The notes: generated by a model not told the origin, from the sequence alone. Counted from the first letter of the stretch, positions 44,667 to 57,108 are shown. The stretch is 64,000 nt of DNA from Akebia trifoliata (GCA_017979445.1 CM030706.1:20043884-20107883); one strand, 5' to 3'. Numbers and translations are program-made.

Positions 44667-44769
44667 CTAATTTTAAACGACAGTCAAAAATTGTCGCAAT
44701 TAACGACAGCCTTTAGCAGTCGTTTTTAGCGCAATTTTAGCGTCGCAATAAACACAATATGACGTAGTG
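44667..44769 (-). mobile_element. CACTA-type transposon terminus
   Basis: Read on the minus strand it starts CACTACGTCATATTGTG at 44769, followed by short inverted repeats of GCGACG/CGTCGC, GCGCTAAAA and ACGACTG/CAGTCG. The CACTA start and the dense subterminal motifs suggest the end of an En/Spm-like element. The partner end was not found in the window. All gene fragments from 19745 to 43482 lie on its inner side, so it may be one border of the carrier. Confidence 0.55.
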
Positions 44770-45007
44770 TGTATTGGAAACCCACTTCTTCATCATTTAC
44801 ATTCACATAACACACATGAACTCACCAAAACCTAGTTCTCATACAGTTGAGAAAGTAATAAGGAAAGCAAATGAGTGTTCCTTCTTTTCTTTTGTTCAAA
44901 GAGGGCCTGAAGATTAAACTGATTGTGTTTCAGGTGGTTATTGCAATATGTTGTATTTCTTTCATTTTAATAAGCATTGCTGTAAATTTTAGTGTTTGGA
45001 GGTTTTA
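44770..45007. other. No gene recognised
   Basis: Short AT-rich spacer. Confidence 0.4.
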
Positions 45008-45100
45008 GATTATCATTATCCATGCTCACTAGAGATGACCATCAAATTTTGATGGCCCTATCCTACCATCAAATTCAAAGAAACATGGATAATGATGATC
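45008..45100. repeat. Short foldback with a second hairpin in its loop
   Basis: Arms GATTATCATTATCCATG (45008-45024) and CATGGATAATGATGATC (45084-45100) pair at 16 of 17 positions. The loop contains a nearly perfect hairpin of its own, CCATCAAATTTTGATGG at 45039-45055. Confidence 0.8.
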
Positions 45101-46076
45101 AGGTATAAACATCCTGTTAAAATATACATCTAATCAACATAGGAATGAGAATACCAGAACAAATTTTGATAATCATTTATAGTTTTATGAGAGCACAATG
45201 TGATGGTCACCTCCAAGATTTCATGGGTTAATAGGGACAAAATTTGAGGTTCTCATCTAAATGTCATATGCTAAACCTTATTCGATCAAATTCTTTTGGG
45301 GGGTTTGGTGGAATTGATGATCCAAAATTTGTAATTTCTATGCTTCTAATGGCTTGTTCGGTAATAGAACAAGGATCATTGTACTTCTGTCTTGTTTAAT
45401 TTGTCTGGTTATAGGTTTTATTTATTTTCTTGAAATACATTTGAGTTTATACAGATTTCCTTTTTTATGTATAAAAACCTAGATAGTCGACCTCAAGTCT
45501 TTGGGATAAGACTTTGATGATGATAATGTAGGGAAAACTAAAGAAACGTTGATGGGGACATCAGGACGTGTAGGTACAATCTAGCTTTTGCATGCTCAAA
45601 TGCTCAATCATGTGATGTTGGAGCACAAGATAACCCCAATCTCGAAAATGGCTTTCATATTGATTCCCAAACATTTCCGACTCTTTGTTTTTAAATTTTA
45701 TTTATGTGGGTGATGGGCTTCCTATAAAGGGTTTATAGTTTGCACGTCATTAACGATTTTGAAAATGTTTTATTCATGCTTTGATTTTGTTGTTTTTCAA
45801 TTATTTTTTAAATTTGACAAGGTAATTTAAGTTAATACAGTAATCCTCAGTCATCAATTTTATCGGATTATTTTTCTATTGGTAGAATACTTTTCTCAAT
45901 GTCATGTTTTATATAAAAGTTCAGTAGAGAAAAATAGATCCATAATAGTCTTGGAAAATAACTAGAACCGAAAAAAAAAAAACTAAATACTAAATACTAA
46001 AAAGAAGAGAAGAGAGTAATGAAGCTAACACAAGGCATTCAATTATGTACATAACAAATTGGGTACCAGAGAAGGT
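45101..46076. other. No gene recognised
   Basis: AT-rich DNA without coding signal. Confidence 0.45.
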
Positions 46077-46440
46077 GAGAAAATTTTCTATAAGCTGGCG
46101 TGACTAAAGAAAAGAAAAGTAAAGACCTAGATAATATTAGGTGCATTAAAGTCAAGTATGAGAGAGTCTTGGTAAGACATGAAGAAGTAGGGAAAGATTA
46201 AGGAAGGTGTCATTTTCAAAAATTATTAAACGAGGACCATAAAAGAGACTTGGGACTATAAAAGATACATGGGAGATCTGAGAGCATACACATTCCCATC
46301 AAATTAGTTGAAAGTGAAAACAATCTAGCAAAGATTTAAACAAGTAGGGCTTTATAATAGTACGGCATTGCGAGAGAAGTATGAAATTGGATGGGAAGTT
46401 TTGGATTGTGGTACCTAAGAACTGAATTCATTGTTTTCAA
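46077..46440 (+). pseudogene. LINE pol relic, first piece
   Basis: Plus-strand translation gives KDLDNIRCIKVKYERVLV, the pre-RT region of a widespread plant LINE family (normally near ...DNIRCIK..RVLVKD), then FQKLLNEDH and, near 46380, an AREV-NW-G-LW-L segment like the fingers of RT. Stops and shifts are frequent. The relic continues after an AT-rich insert at 46925. Confidence 0.65.
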
Positions 46441-46924
46441 ATAGCATATGCTGTCACATATCATTCAAAAAATTTGTATGTTTTTTTAATAAATAAAAAT
46501 AGAAAAAATAAGAAAAATATAAAAAGAATGGAACAAATAGAAAAATCTGCAATTATTACAAAAAATTTAGAAAATATTTTTCTGATATTTTTATTTTCAA
46601 TTTCATTATAATTTTATTATATTTGTAGGTCTAACAAGATCATAAGAATTCATAAACTTGAAAAAAAAATTGGAAAAAAACATAGAATGTTGTAGGAATG
46701 GGAAGGTGATAATGAGATATTTATATACACAAATAAACTGTTTGCCCAATCAAAATTTTAATCATTGGGCAAATATGTCATCATATACATAAGTATGCAA
46801 AAACATAATGACTTTATTGCATATGCCATGATAACGTATGCACTTATATGTCCATAAATAACATATAGGCAATCACATTTGACAACAATGACTAATTTAT
46901 TCAATAATATTTTAAAGATTACAA
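46441..46924. other. AT-rich insert in the LINE relic
   Basis: About 480 bases of very AT-rich DNA between two colinear parts of the LINE relic. No terminal repeats or coding frame were found. The frame at 46758-47021 (minus) is a shadow. Confidence 0.5.
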
Positions 46925-48060
46925 AGATGCGGGATGAGTAGAGAAATAGCATCGTAGCGCATTCTACTATGAAACTATGGAAAAGTGTGATTGAACAAAG
47001 GTTAAGAAAAAAAGAATACATCAGATAAACAAGTTGATTTTATACCAGGCAGATCAACCATTGCAACAATGTTTCTACTTAGAAAATGATAGAGAAGCTT
47101 AGAAAAAAGGAAGAATTTCCTTATGGTTTTATTGATCTAGAGAAATCATAAGGCAAAGTACTTAGAAAGTTAATTTGGTGGGAATTGGAAAAGAAATGAG
47201 TCTCAAATAGATATATTCGCATAATTAAAGACATTATGAGAGGACAATGACTAGTGTGAGTTAGTTTACATTAAAAATTGACCTTGAGTTCACATTATAT
47301 TGCGTTAGTTATAAATGAAGTAATTTCTCATGTTCAAGAGACTGTATTTTGGAATGTGTTATTTGCGGATTATGTAGTATTAATTCATGAGATGGAGTAT
47401 GATAGAGGTATTGTAGCTCAGGGGCTTGAGAATAAGCAAAACCAAGACTGAATATGTGGGGTGTATTGTGTAAAATTAGTAGTAACAACCATAATAAAAG
47501 GAAGTTTAGTAAAAATTGATGTTCTAAAAATACTCCTGAATTGACCATTTGAATCTATTATACATAAGGATGAAGAATTAATAAAATTATCTTTATCCAT
47601 CAAAAAATAAAAAATTTAGGAAGATATGGCTCATAGAATTATAGCTAGATGGTTAAAGTGGAGGTGCACTTTTAAAGTGCCATGTGACCAACACATACCA
47701 ATCAAAGTAAAAAATGAAAATTGTACAAGTAAACAATATGAACAACCATACTTTATGGAGCTGAATATTGGGCAATTAAGAAGAGTCATGATAATATATT
47801 GAGCGTAGTAGAGATAAGAATGTTGTGATGAATGAGTGAAACGACTAAGAAAGATAGAATTAGATATAAAGCATTTGAGACAAAGTAGTAGTTCCAATAG
47901 GCAATAAACTAAATGAAAACCAATTGACATGGTTTGGGCAAGTTCAATGAAGGATGGCTAAAATGCCTAATAGAAAAAAATATACAAATTGAAGGTGCTA
48001 AAAGAATGTGGATTGAGATAGTAAAAGCGGATATGCATTACTTTTATGTTAATGCATAAG
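46925..48060 (+). pseudogene. LINE pol relic, second piece (RT and C-terminal part)
   Basis: Segments in order are MKLWKSVIEQRLRKKEYI, FIDLEKS (from the FIDLEKAYD motif), KLIWWELEKK, YIRIIKDIM, NEVISHVQE, LFADYVVLIHE (from the LFADDIVL active-site motif, with the second Asp changed to Tyr) and, further on, ELNIGQLRR, VVEIRM and TWFGQVQ. This is the usual order of RT and the downstream region of a plant LINE. The altered active site and many stops make it inactive. Confidence 0.75.
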
Positions 48061-48790
48061 GGAAATTACCGAATTGGGTTTGTAATGAACTTGAGTGGGT
48101 GAGGGAAAGTGAACCAAAGGACAGACCTATGTTGCTATGGAGTTCCGTTCTATCAATTCAAAGGGCAGACTTACCCACCAAATAGAAGATATAGAAGGAA
48201 CTCAAGATGTTGTTAGATCATGAATGGAATGAAAGAGATGGGGCATAAAAAGGATCGAACTTGAATCAAAATCCGAGTGATCCGAAAACCAATTTTAATG
48301 GGGTTGGATCCTTTGATTAGATCCAAACACAAAAATGGTTCAAATATGGATACAAATACATCCCCTAAACTACCCTGTTCCGAATATATATTGCTTTAAA
48401 AACTATAATTTTAAGTTGTCAAATAAATCCTCTTCAACCACATGGATTCTTATAAGTGAAGAGTATAATGGAAAAATAGAATACTATTATAAGTTTGCAA
48501 ATAAGTAAAATAGGGGAAAAAACCAAACATTACATAATTATTTGATCCAACTCGAGTAGGATCTAGATATGATCTTACTTAATAGAATATGATTCGGATT
48601 TGAACCTGTATAAAAAACTTGGATCTAAATAGGGATATAATTAGGTCCAACCCGGGTTTGAAACCATATAAAAAATTTGGATCTGAATATGGATATTTAG
48701 TCTAAACAAGGTCCGGTCCATTTTATACCCTAGAAAGGGAGAGACATAAGTATCGGTCTATATTGGGTAGTTTTTTGCTACTACAAACAA
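48061..48790. other. No gene recognised
   Basis: The first 100 bases may be the LINE tail. The region 48270-48740 has repeated phrases GGATCC/GGATATGGAT/CAACCCG(A)GT that look like an old repeat, but no family can be named. Confidence 0.4.
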
Positions 48791-49513
48791 GGTTTAAAAT
48801 GTTGTTCTGATCTAATGTTTTGGATTCTTAAAAATCCAAAACGATCCAAAACATGGCTGATACATTATGATACATTCAAGACATTCAGAGACAATCATAT
48901 AAGGTCTTCAAGAGGAAAATGAAGTCAAGGGGTCTTTTATCAGTGTTAAAGAAAGTAAGCTTCTTAAATATTAACCAAATTATTGAGGAATTCCTTAATA
49001 AAATCCATTTTCTAAAAGGAATTGATATTAAGATGCGAAATCAAGTCTCTGTAAGTAGGTCTGGGTGTGTACAATAGGAAGGAGAAAAAGGCGTTAACGA
49101 TGAATCTAGCTTCGATCTAACTCCAATGAGTGAATAAGTGTAGGCATGGTTATCTTTACCACCAAACCTTATCTCTCTTTACCACGAAACCCTTATCTAT
49201 CTATACAACGAAACCCTAGTCCCTATCTCATTCTCTCTAAACCATTTGCAAGAAAAAAAAATAGAAAGAAGAGAGGAGAAGAAAAGGAAGAGTGATGAGA
49301 GGAGAAGAGGTATAACCTCCACAGGCCAAACTCCATCCGGCGATCAAGGTAAGTTTCACTCTCTCTCTCTTCTTCTTCTTCTTCTAGACGAGTTACAAGC
49401 AAAACTGAATACCAAACAGTCATTGTTTCGATTCCATCATTGTTTTGTTGCGGTAGATTAAAAAATTGATATCTATCGTTCGGTACAAACCGAAACGAGA
49501 CGAAATTTTAAAC
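48791..49513. mobile_element. MITE-like segment with GGTTTAAAAT ends
   Basis: A 10-bp perfect terminal inverted repeat GGTTTAAAAT (48791-48800) and ATTTTAAACC (49504-49513) borders 723 bp that contain GA-rich and CT-rich tracts but no recognised frame. A target duplication was not found. Its right end abuts the truncated copia element. Confidence 0.4.
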
Positions 49514-49516
49514 CAT

Positions 49517-49820
49517 GACTGCAAATGCAATGTCAAGTCTAGTACAATTCACTAACTACATTAGATTTCCAATTATCCTAGCATATTATTTCTGTGAAAC
49601 ACTTTCACCTTTGTTCACAACTAATACTATTAAAGTGACCAAATATCTTTAACAATTTTTTTATATAATGGGATTGAGATAAAATAAATCCTTCATTACA
49701 TCTAAATATTTTGATGCTTAACATTTCATCTACTTCTCCTAAGTCTTTCATTTCGAAATTTAACTTTAAGAAGTCCTTAAATGTCTCGACTATTTTTAAA
49801 CTAGTACCAATTATCAACAT
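49517..49820 (-). pseudogene. Copia RT end and RNase H start
   Basis: It contains MLIIGTSLKIVETFKDFLKL, NFEMKDLGEVDEMLSIKI and GFILSQSHYIKKLLKIFGHF, the last conserved part of copia RT. In other frames NKGESVSQ, YARIIGNLM and CTRLDIAFAV follow, the start of the RNase H region. The relic ends at about 49517. Confidence 0.85.
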
Positions 49821-50248
49821 ATGATCGATATATAAACAAATGATAACACCCGATTTATCATTAAATTTACTATATACACATCTTTCTTGGTCATTAATAA
49901 TAAAACCATTTGAAACTGAAACAAAATCAAAATTTTGATGTCATTGCCTTTTTAGTCCATACAAAGATTTAACAAGCTTACAAACTTTATTTTCTTTTCC
50001 TAGAAGGCTGGAACAATAAACCTTTCTGGTTATTCCATATAAATTTCTTTTTCTAAGTCTCCATTGAAAAATGTCGTCTTAACATCCATTTGATGTACTA
50101 CTAATTTATCAATGAAACCAATCTCGTTTTAAAATTTTCAATCAATCTATCGGTCTTTAACTCATTTTTAAACATCCGTTTACAACCTATTGGTTTTGAA
50201 TTTTTAGGTAATCTACTAATTCCCATGAATGGTTAAAAAGAATTGATT
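49821..50248 (-). pseudogene. Degraded copia RT core
   Basis: In several frames on the minus strand there are RT-like remnants, for instance near 50060-50110 (KTTFFNGDLE-like, from the VKTAFLNG motif) and near 49905-49990 (YGLKR-like). The active site is not intact. Confidence 0.55.
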
Positions 50249-50689
50249 CTAACTCACTATCAATTGCTTCTTTCCAAAGTGCCTCATGAAGGATGTCATA
50301 GCTTCTTGATATGTTTTAGGATCCTCATTTACCAATAACATGAAAAATCCATCGCCTAAGTTAGTTTCTTTTCTATCCTTTTTACCTTTCCTAGGTTCAA
50401 AGTCTTCTAAAGACTCATTAATTTCTTTAGTACCATTACTTGAGCCTAAATTTTTATTTTTCATAATTTCTTTTCCTTTTGATTTTGAAAATTTATCTTT
50501 CATAGGAAACACATTTTCAAAAAATTCAGCATCCTTAGACTCAATTATAGAATTAGATTCAATTAGAATATAGTCTGACTTAATAGTTAAAAGTCTATAA
50601 GCGGCACTATTTTCTACATATCCTATAAATACACAATCAATAGTTTTAGAACCTATTTTCCTTTTCTTGATATCTGGAAGCCCTACCAC
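50249..50689 (-). pseudogene. Copia integrase C-terminal part and spacer
   Basis: The 146-residue piece starts VGLPDIKKRKIGSKTIDCVF, then IGYVENSAAYRLL and SIIESKDAEFFENVFPMKD. This is the conserved end of integrase in many plant copia elements. A low-complexity charged spacer and DPKTYQEAM near the end lead into RT. Confidence 0.88.
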
Positions 50690-51190
50690 ATTTTCAAATA
50701 TTTTAGATTAGGCAAGTTACCTTTCCAACCTTCGAATGACGTTCTACCTATTGTTCTATGGGGTATCCTATTATAAGCATAGCATGCTGAAAGAATTGCT
50801 TCACCCCAAAAATTACTAGGCATCCTAGAACTCAATAACATGGCATTCATCATTTCTTTTAAAGCTCTATTTATCTTTACAACAACTCCATTGGATTCTG
50901 GAGAAAAGGGGGCAGTTACTTCATGTATTATTCCATGTTCACAAAAAATTTCAAAGGGATTAGAATCATATTCTCCACTCCTATTTGTTTTTAATCTTTT
51001 GATTTCTTTTCTAACTAATTTTCTGCTTCATTCGTATATTTTCTGAACATTTCTTTTGCTTCATTTTTATTTCTTAAAAGATAGACTTTTGCATAACTAG
51101 AGAAGTCATCTACAAAGGTAATATAATAATTAGATTTTCTCATAAATTTTGATTTGACACAAGTTTCACATTTATCAAAGGATTTCAAAT
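50690..51190 (-). pseudogene. Copia integrase core, degraded
   Basis: The minus strand in shifting frames shows MPSNFWGEAI-like, ACYAYNRIPHRTIG-like and NGVV-KI-ALKEMMNAM-like stretches, which are the part of copia integrase around and after the catalytic Glu. Stops and indels interrupt it. Confidence 0.7.
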
Positions 51191-51577
51191 CTAAATTTTA
51201 ATAAGACCTTGATTCTTTATCATTTTCAATGTTCCAAGACTAGCGTGGCTTAATCTACCATGCCATAAAGAACCAAACTCAATCATATAAGCAGAAGAAG
51301 AATTTATTTCATTCATAGTATTCAATACAAAGAGCCTATTATTGTTACAATAACTTTTTCCAAAGAACATGCCATTTTTTGCCAAGATTAACTTATTTGA
51401 CTCAAATACAAGTTTAATCAGAGCTTCGTTTAGTAAAGAGCCAGACACCAAATTCCTTCTAATTTCAATGAAAAGTAATACTTTTGATAATGCTAATGTT
51501 TTTCCAGAAGTCAAGTTGACCAACACTTTTCCTTTCCCAACAATTGGAGATGTCTTCGAGTTTCCCAAGTAAACCAC
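51191..51577 (-). pseudogene. Copia protease end and pre-integrase domain
   Basis: It has VYLGNSKTSPIVGKGKVLVN, LALSKVLLFIEIRRNLVSGS, and SLWHGRLSHASLGTLKMIKN. The last is the pre-integrase zinc region (LWH..LGH). This order is normal for copia pol. Confidence 0.88.
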
Positions 51578-52259
51578 CTCATCTTCTATAGGTTTTTAGG
51601 TGGTAAACATCTCTTTGTTTCCATATATGTGCCTGGTTATACTTGTGTAGACTGCCCAATCCCTTGTATTGTTTACAAGGTTGACTTTTGAAATCATAGC
51701 TATTATAGTTTTAGATTCTACCAAGTTCACTTGTTTAATAGGCTTTTGGTAAGTCTTCGTCTTCTTATATCTACAATCTGATACACGATGACTAGGCTTA
51801 CCACATGTAAAGCACTAGCCTTTGAATTTCTTGAAGTCATTGATGCCCTTCTTTTCTGATTTATCATTCTTGAATTTCCTCTTGTTATTGAACTTGTTAG
51901 AATGAGATTCTTCCTCCACAAAAATTGGCGTTGGAATAAATCTCTTTTATTTTACCAGAATTTTCTTTGACTGTACTTGTTCTTTCTATGTTAATATGAA
52001 TGATCAATAGCTCAAGAGTCTTATCTTTATTCTTTTGTCTTAGATTAGTTTTGTACTCATTCCAACTTAATGGCAATTTCTCAATAAGAGATCCAACAAC
52101 AAAAGGTTTTGGTAGATTAATTCTTTCATATGTCAATTCATGAACAAGATTTTGATATTCATTTACTTGTTCAAAAATTGACTTACCATCCAAAATGTCA
52201 AATTCTAAGAATCCTTTTATTGCATACATTTTAGATTCGGCATTTTCAATCTCATATTT
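51578..52259 (-). pseudogene. Copia gag C-terminal part with zinc knuckle
   Basis: The gag segment runs ESKMYAIKGFLEFDILDGKS, VNEYQNLVHELTYERINLPK, FVVGSLIEKLPLSWNEYKTN, which is the UBN2-type copia capsid. Further on in another frame an intact knuckle C-FT-C-GKPS-H-RVSD-C lies at 51773-51814. The upstream end is cut at 52259 by the nested LTR; the N-terminal part is at 59246-59540. Confidence 0.87.
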
Positions 52260-55100
52260 TGTAATACCCCAAGTTTCTACTTCATATCTTGAGAAAATCA
52301 AGTATTGAAAATCTCGAGAAGTTTTTTTGATAAATAACTTAGGATAAAATAATCATATTATGTTCGGTTCATTGTTAACAAAATCTAACTTCCCTATTGA
52401 CCTTAAAATGGTTGAAAAACCTATTCTAGCTTATAAATATGCTCTAATTCGAGTTCGGACGAAAAAATTATGAAAATTTTTGAATTTCGTGTTAAATGGG
52501 ACATAAAAATAATGAATTCTGGGTAGAGAGGGAATGTGTAAAATCTAAATACACCATTAGGTTCGTGGTGAAAAACTATACAGAATAGAGTATTTATTTG
52601 CTAAATTCCGAGTTCGAGAAGTCAAGTTATCATCGAAAATAAAAACAATGTGACATTACCAACTTTGCCCTCAAGGTCTTAAATAAGGAAAATCTAATTT
52701 CCTATTCTTTACTTTTCCTTTTCTCTAATAACCCTCAAGCACTAGCTCTTGGAGAAACCAAGGGCTTCTATCTTTTTTCCTTAGATTCTTCGAAGGAATG
52801 ACCGTTGAACTTTGACAACAATGGAGCAGTTGAAGTCGATGTCGAGCTCTACAAGCTCACGGTCTTGAAATCCAATTTTTCTTTCATGCTTTCTACTTCC
52901 CACCAAAAATCAGCAAGTGGGTTTCAACCCATCCCATTCGAGGGTTTATTTACTTGGGAAATGATTGTTCTTCATCATAAGAAAGGGAGGGGGTATTGTC
53001 TTTAAGAATAGTGCAGTCACCCTTGCATTTCGCATCCGAGACCATGAATCTCGACCTTCATGCCACTCTTCGCCTTCGATCAACCGTCGAAAGGTATACA
53101 AGTAGGATGCCTTCCCTTCTACCCTCAAGTTGTATGATATTTTTTGTAGAACATAGATTTAACCATTGATGTTATTCTCCTCTAAGGATGTATCGAAGAA
53201 TCGACAAAGTTCACGTAGTTTCAATTTGAGTTAAGCACAGTTTTATATTTCTATAGATTTGATTTCCATATTAGGAATAGGGATTTGACATGTTTTTATC
53301 ATGTTTTAACATTAGATTCATGGGTGGGTTGAAGGTGTTGAAGAACGGAAGAAAAATCCAAAATATGATCGAAAAACCCAAATTTCGCTAATGTGTTCAG
53401 TACTGTCGGCAAGAGCTGTCGGTTCCATCGACACCTGTCGAAGGCCATTTTATCGGTTCCACCGACAGAATGATGCTTTTGCCACCTACAATCACCGACG
53501 GAACAGTTTGATCAAAATTGCTTTTGATTTTTGGGTTGTCTTTCTCATGCCTTACACATGTTTCTCCACCCTTCATTTCATTAAAAATATTTAAGTAAAT
53601 GTTTACTTTAAGTTTTTTAATGAAATTAAGGTTTTACCCCTCATTTCGGAACAATGAGAATGATTTCAAAATTCAAATCTCAAAGGATCAAAATCCAAAT
53701 TTTGGTTTCAAGAACAAAATGTAAATTTTGACTTTTCGGCAAGTTTTCAAAAGTCAACATCTTTCGCGTTACTTTGAATTAAGCTATAAAAGTTATATGG
53801 TGTCGAATCTCGTGTTCAAAACTTTCATTTTCAAAAATCTATTTTCAATTTCGACAATTTTGAAAAATCACTTTTCTGACACTTAGTCAAATTTTGATAG
53901 CTTCCCAATTTTTACACCTTGTGGTTTTATCGTGATTTCTGAGCCTTTTGAGTTAACCAAAACCATCTAATAGAATTGGTTGATGTCCTATAGGCCTCAA
54001 ATAACTTTAAAAGCAAATATACTTTGATAGATAGGTAGAAAGTTAGACGTTGGGTTAATCGATTAATTGACGAATGGATAGGGAGAATGTAGGTTCTCGA
54101 CTGAATGATGGGACAATGCCCCTAGTCGTATAAGGTGGTCATGCCACATAAGACATGACAGATGGATAGATGGATAGATTGATGAAATGACAGATGGATA
54201 CTACTGAGCTTGCTTGTATTTTTTATGAAAAGAAACTAGTATATATTGTATATAAACAAACTATTTTGTTTACCAGAAAAGAATTGTAGAAAACCTAGAA
54301 AGAGTGATGCGTTGCTGTATATTCGAAAGCGACGGGTCAATCTAGGATTAGCACTAGATTTCATATGCTCTTTGGTAGTATGGGATACATTAGAGCATAT
54401 TACAGCTTCTGAGATCCGAGAATTTCTTCTACTTCTTTATTGGAAAACGTTGTGTGTAAAGGTGGTCTTTATATATTGTAAAGGTAGGCGGGGTTCACAT
54501 GCATTGTCTCTTGACAGGCTTCGACGCGAGGGGTCTTCTAGGCTAGTTAGTGATCACTGTTAGTCTGTAGTCGTCAAACGGTCGACCTCACCGTTTGTTG
54601 AACTCAATATTAGGTTATTGGTAAACGGCTAGTCCGAGTCGGATAAATGGTCATCCAACTGTGGTATGCTAGACCGACCACAAAATTAGATTATAACGTT
54701 GGGATTCCACGATGGACTAGAAGTTTAGAATATCGAGTTTGTCATAGTCGAGTCGGTTATATCAGAGCCATCCTCTGCTCTCTTAATGACTACACCACCG
54801 TGTTCGTATTATGTATCTTTTATTTAATTGTAATGTTGATAGATGGTTTCCTTTGAAAGTTGTATATGCTATTTTTGATGATAGATTGAGATTTACTGCA
54901 ATAGTTTGCTAGTTATGCTTAGAAAAATTTCTCGTATATTACATTACGAAAAAAAATCTACATGATTTAACTATTTAGATGATTACTCGTGCATGTATGA
55001 CTCGTTGTTAGAACGACGTTCATCCTTCTGAGTAATATCCTTTTGTTACTCACCCTATCCTGCACTCTTTTCAGATTGCCCAGTTTTTGAGGAGCCTACT

Positions 55101-57108
55101 TGTAGACACCTCAATTTGAACGGGCCACTTCTCGAAAGGGCCCAAAAATATCAATTTTCCAAATAAATGGGCCAACGGGCCTTAAGGGCCCAAGTCATTG
55201 AAAAGTGACATTTTTACTAAACCGAGGCCCCTAAGACCTCTCAATGGTTTAGGAGGCCCACCAAAAGGACTCGGCCTACCTTACACTTTCCCAATATTCA
55301 CCGCTCCGCTTCCAAAATCAAAAACGCCAAATTTTCGATAAATTTCACCAACGGGCCTAAAAAGCCCGATTCGCCAACACGTGGCATTTTTGATCAAACT
55401 AATGATTGCAAAAATCTAAAAAAATTAAAAAATTAAAAATGTGAGACTTGGGATGCCTACCCTTCTCTACTACCACCGCTCCGCCTCCGAATCCGTAAAA
55501 ACCATAGGCCCACCTAAGGCCCACAAGCCCTCAACACTTTCCTAAATCGATTTCTCACCTTACCCCTAGCCTAAAATCAATCCCACATCACCTAAAATCT
55601 AAAACCAACCTATACCCTCAAAATCCATTCAAACATAACCCTCAACTAATCCTTAAAACCCAAAACCATTTCTAAAATCCAAGCTCAACACTACAAAGCC
55701 CACAAATCATTAACTATATCCAATTCATTATCCAACCCACAACTCAAACCCATAAACCACAACCCACATCAACCAATCACTCTTTTATCATCAAAAGATG
55801 ACACATGTCATCACCCCATCTCACCTCCCTCATCCAACCACCTACCCTATTAATTCTCTTTAAACCTCATCTACCCACACATCAACCCATCACCTTTTCT
55901 CTCAAATCAAACACATCAACCCACACCCCTAACCTATACCTCCCCTAATCTACCCTTATCATTCCCTACAAAACCTACATCTACAACCTAAACCTACACC
56001 ATCCTCTCAAGTCAAACACTCAACCTCTCCCATCAACCTATCTCAACCCTTCATTTTCAATCACTTTGACACATGGCATCATCTCCCTCACCCTCCCAAA
56101 ATATCATCAACCACCTCTTTAAATCCTCCATTCTCTTAAATCAAATACCATTTAATCTCAACCACCATCTTAAACTCACCTCACCAAACACTCTACCCAA
56201 ATGGGTTGGGTAGGATCCAAACCATTTGGGTCAAAACTCACCCATTTAACCCCCTTCCCTAAATACCCTCCAATCTCCTCTAAATTACACCCACTTCTCT
56301 CTCAAACTCATAACCATTCTATCCCTTTTTTTCACTTCACCCCATTATATCCCTAAAATAACTCCTCAACATTTATAAATACCCTCATCCTCTTCCCAAA
56401 AATTCCCCCAACTTTCACTACAAAAATTCTCCCCTCCCACTCTTACAAAAAAAATACTACCAATTCTCTCCCCCAAGTCTCACAAAAAAAATTTATTATA
56501 CTCCACTCATCTCTCTCATCATCTCTTCTCTACTCCTTCAACCATACAAGAATTGTATTTTCATAAAATACTATGGACTCAAGAAGAAGAAAAGAAGAAA
56601 GAAGATACAAGGGGTTCAAGGCAATCCTCTTCTCTCTCTTCTACACCCTCTCCTCCTCCGTCTTCTATCACCCCTCTCCCCTTCATTTTATTTTTTAGGA
56701 TGAATGGACCCCAAGGCTAAAGGTCTATAAGGGTCATTTCCATCAATGTAATGACCCTATAATCAAGCCGAAAATGAACCCCTATCTAGGGTATAAATGC
56801 ACCCACGTGGCACATTTTTTTTCACATCTTTTTAAATAAAAAAGGACTGAGTTGAGTTGAGGCTACCACTATTTAGTGGGGAGAAAAGGGTGCCTAACAC
56901 CTTCCCTTTTCTCCAACCGAGTCGCTTACCCCGTATCTCAAAGATTTGATCCGTACCTTATCCATCGAAAGTCACTAAACGCCAAAATGTTACTTTTTCA
57001 AAAAAATGTACATCGGGTGACCATTCACACCCACTTACAAAAATGAATGGTGGCGACTCAAAACCATCATAGATGTGGCCGTCGTAATAACAAAATCACG
57101 TGTCTACA
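55101..57108 (+). mobile_element. Solo LTR, Tat-like family 1
   Basis: A 2008-bp unit with perfect 9-bp inverted ends (TGTAGACAC and GTGTCTACA) and the duplication CTACT (55096-55100, 57109-57113). Near the 3' end it has GGGTGCCTAACACCTTCCC, the CGCTTACCCCG block and GGTGGCGACTC, which mark Tat/Ogre LTRs. The interval 55500-56570 is C-rich and almost G-free. It is related to 5068-17995 in the opposite orientation. Confidence 0.88.

Noticed and set aside
49223..49461. Arg/Glu-rich and Ser-rich frames
   Set aside because: Both derive from a purine-rich simple-sequence tract read on opposite strands.
52805..54856. Short frames in the long solo LTR
   Set aside because: No domains, no splice logic, and they fall inside a repeat with defined LTR ends.
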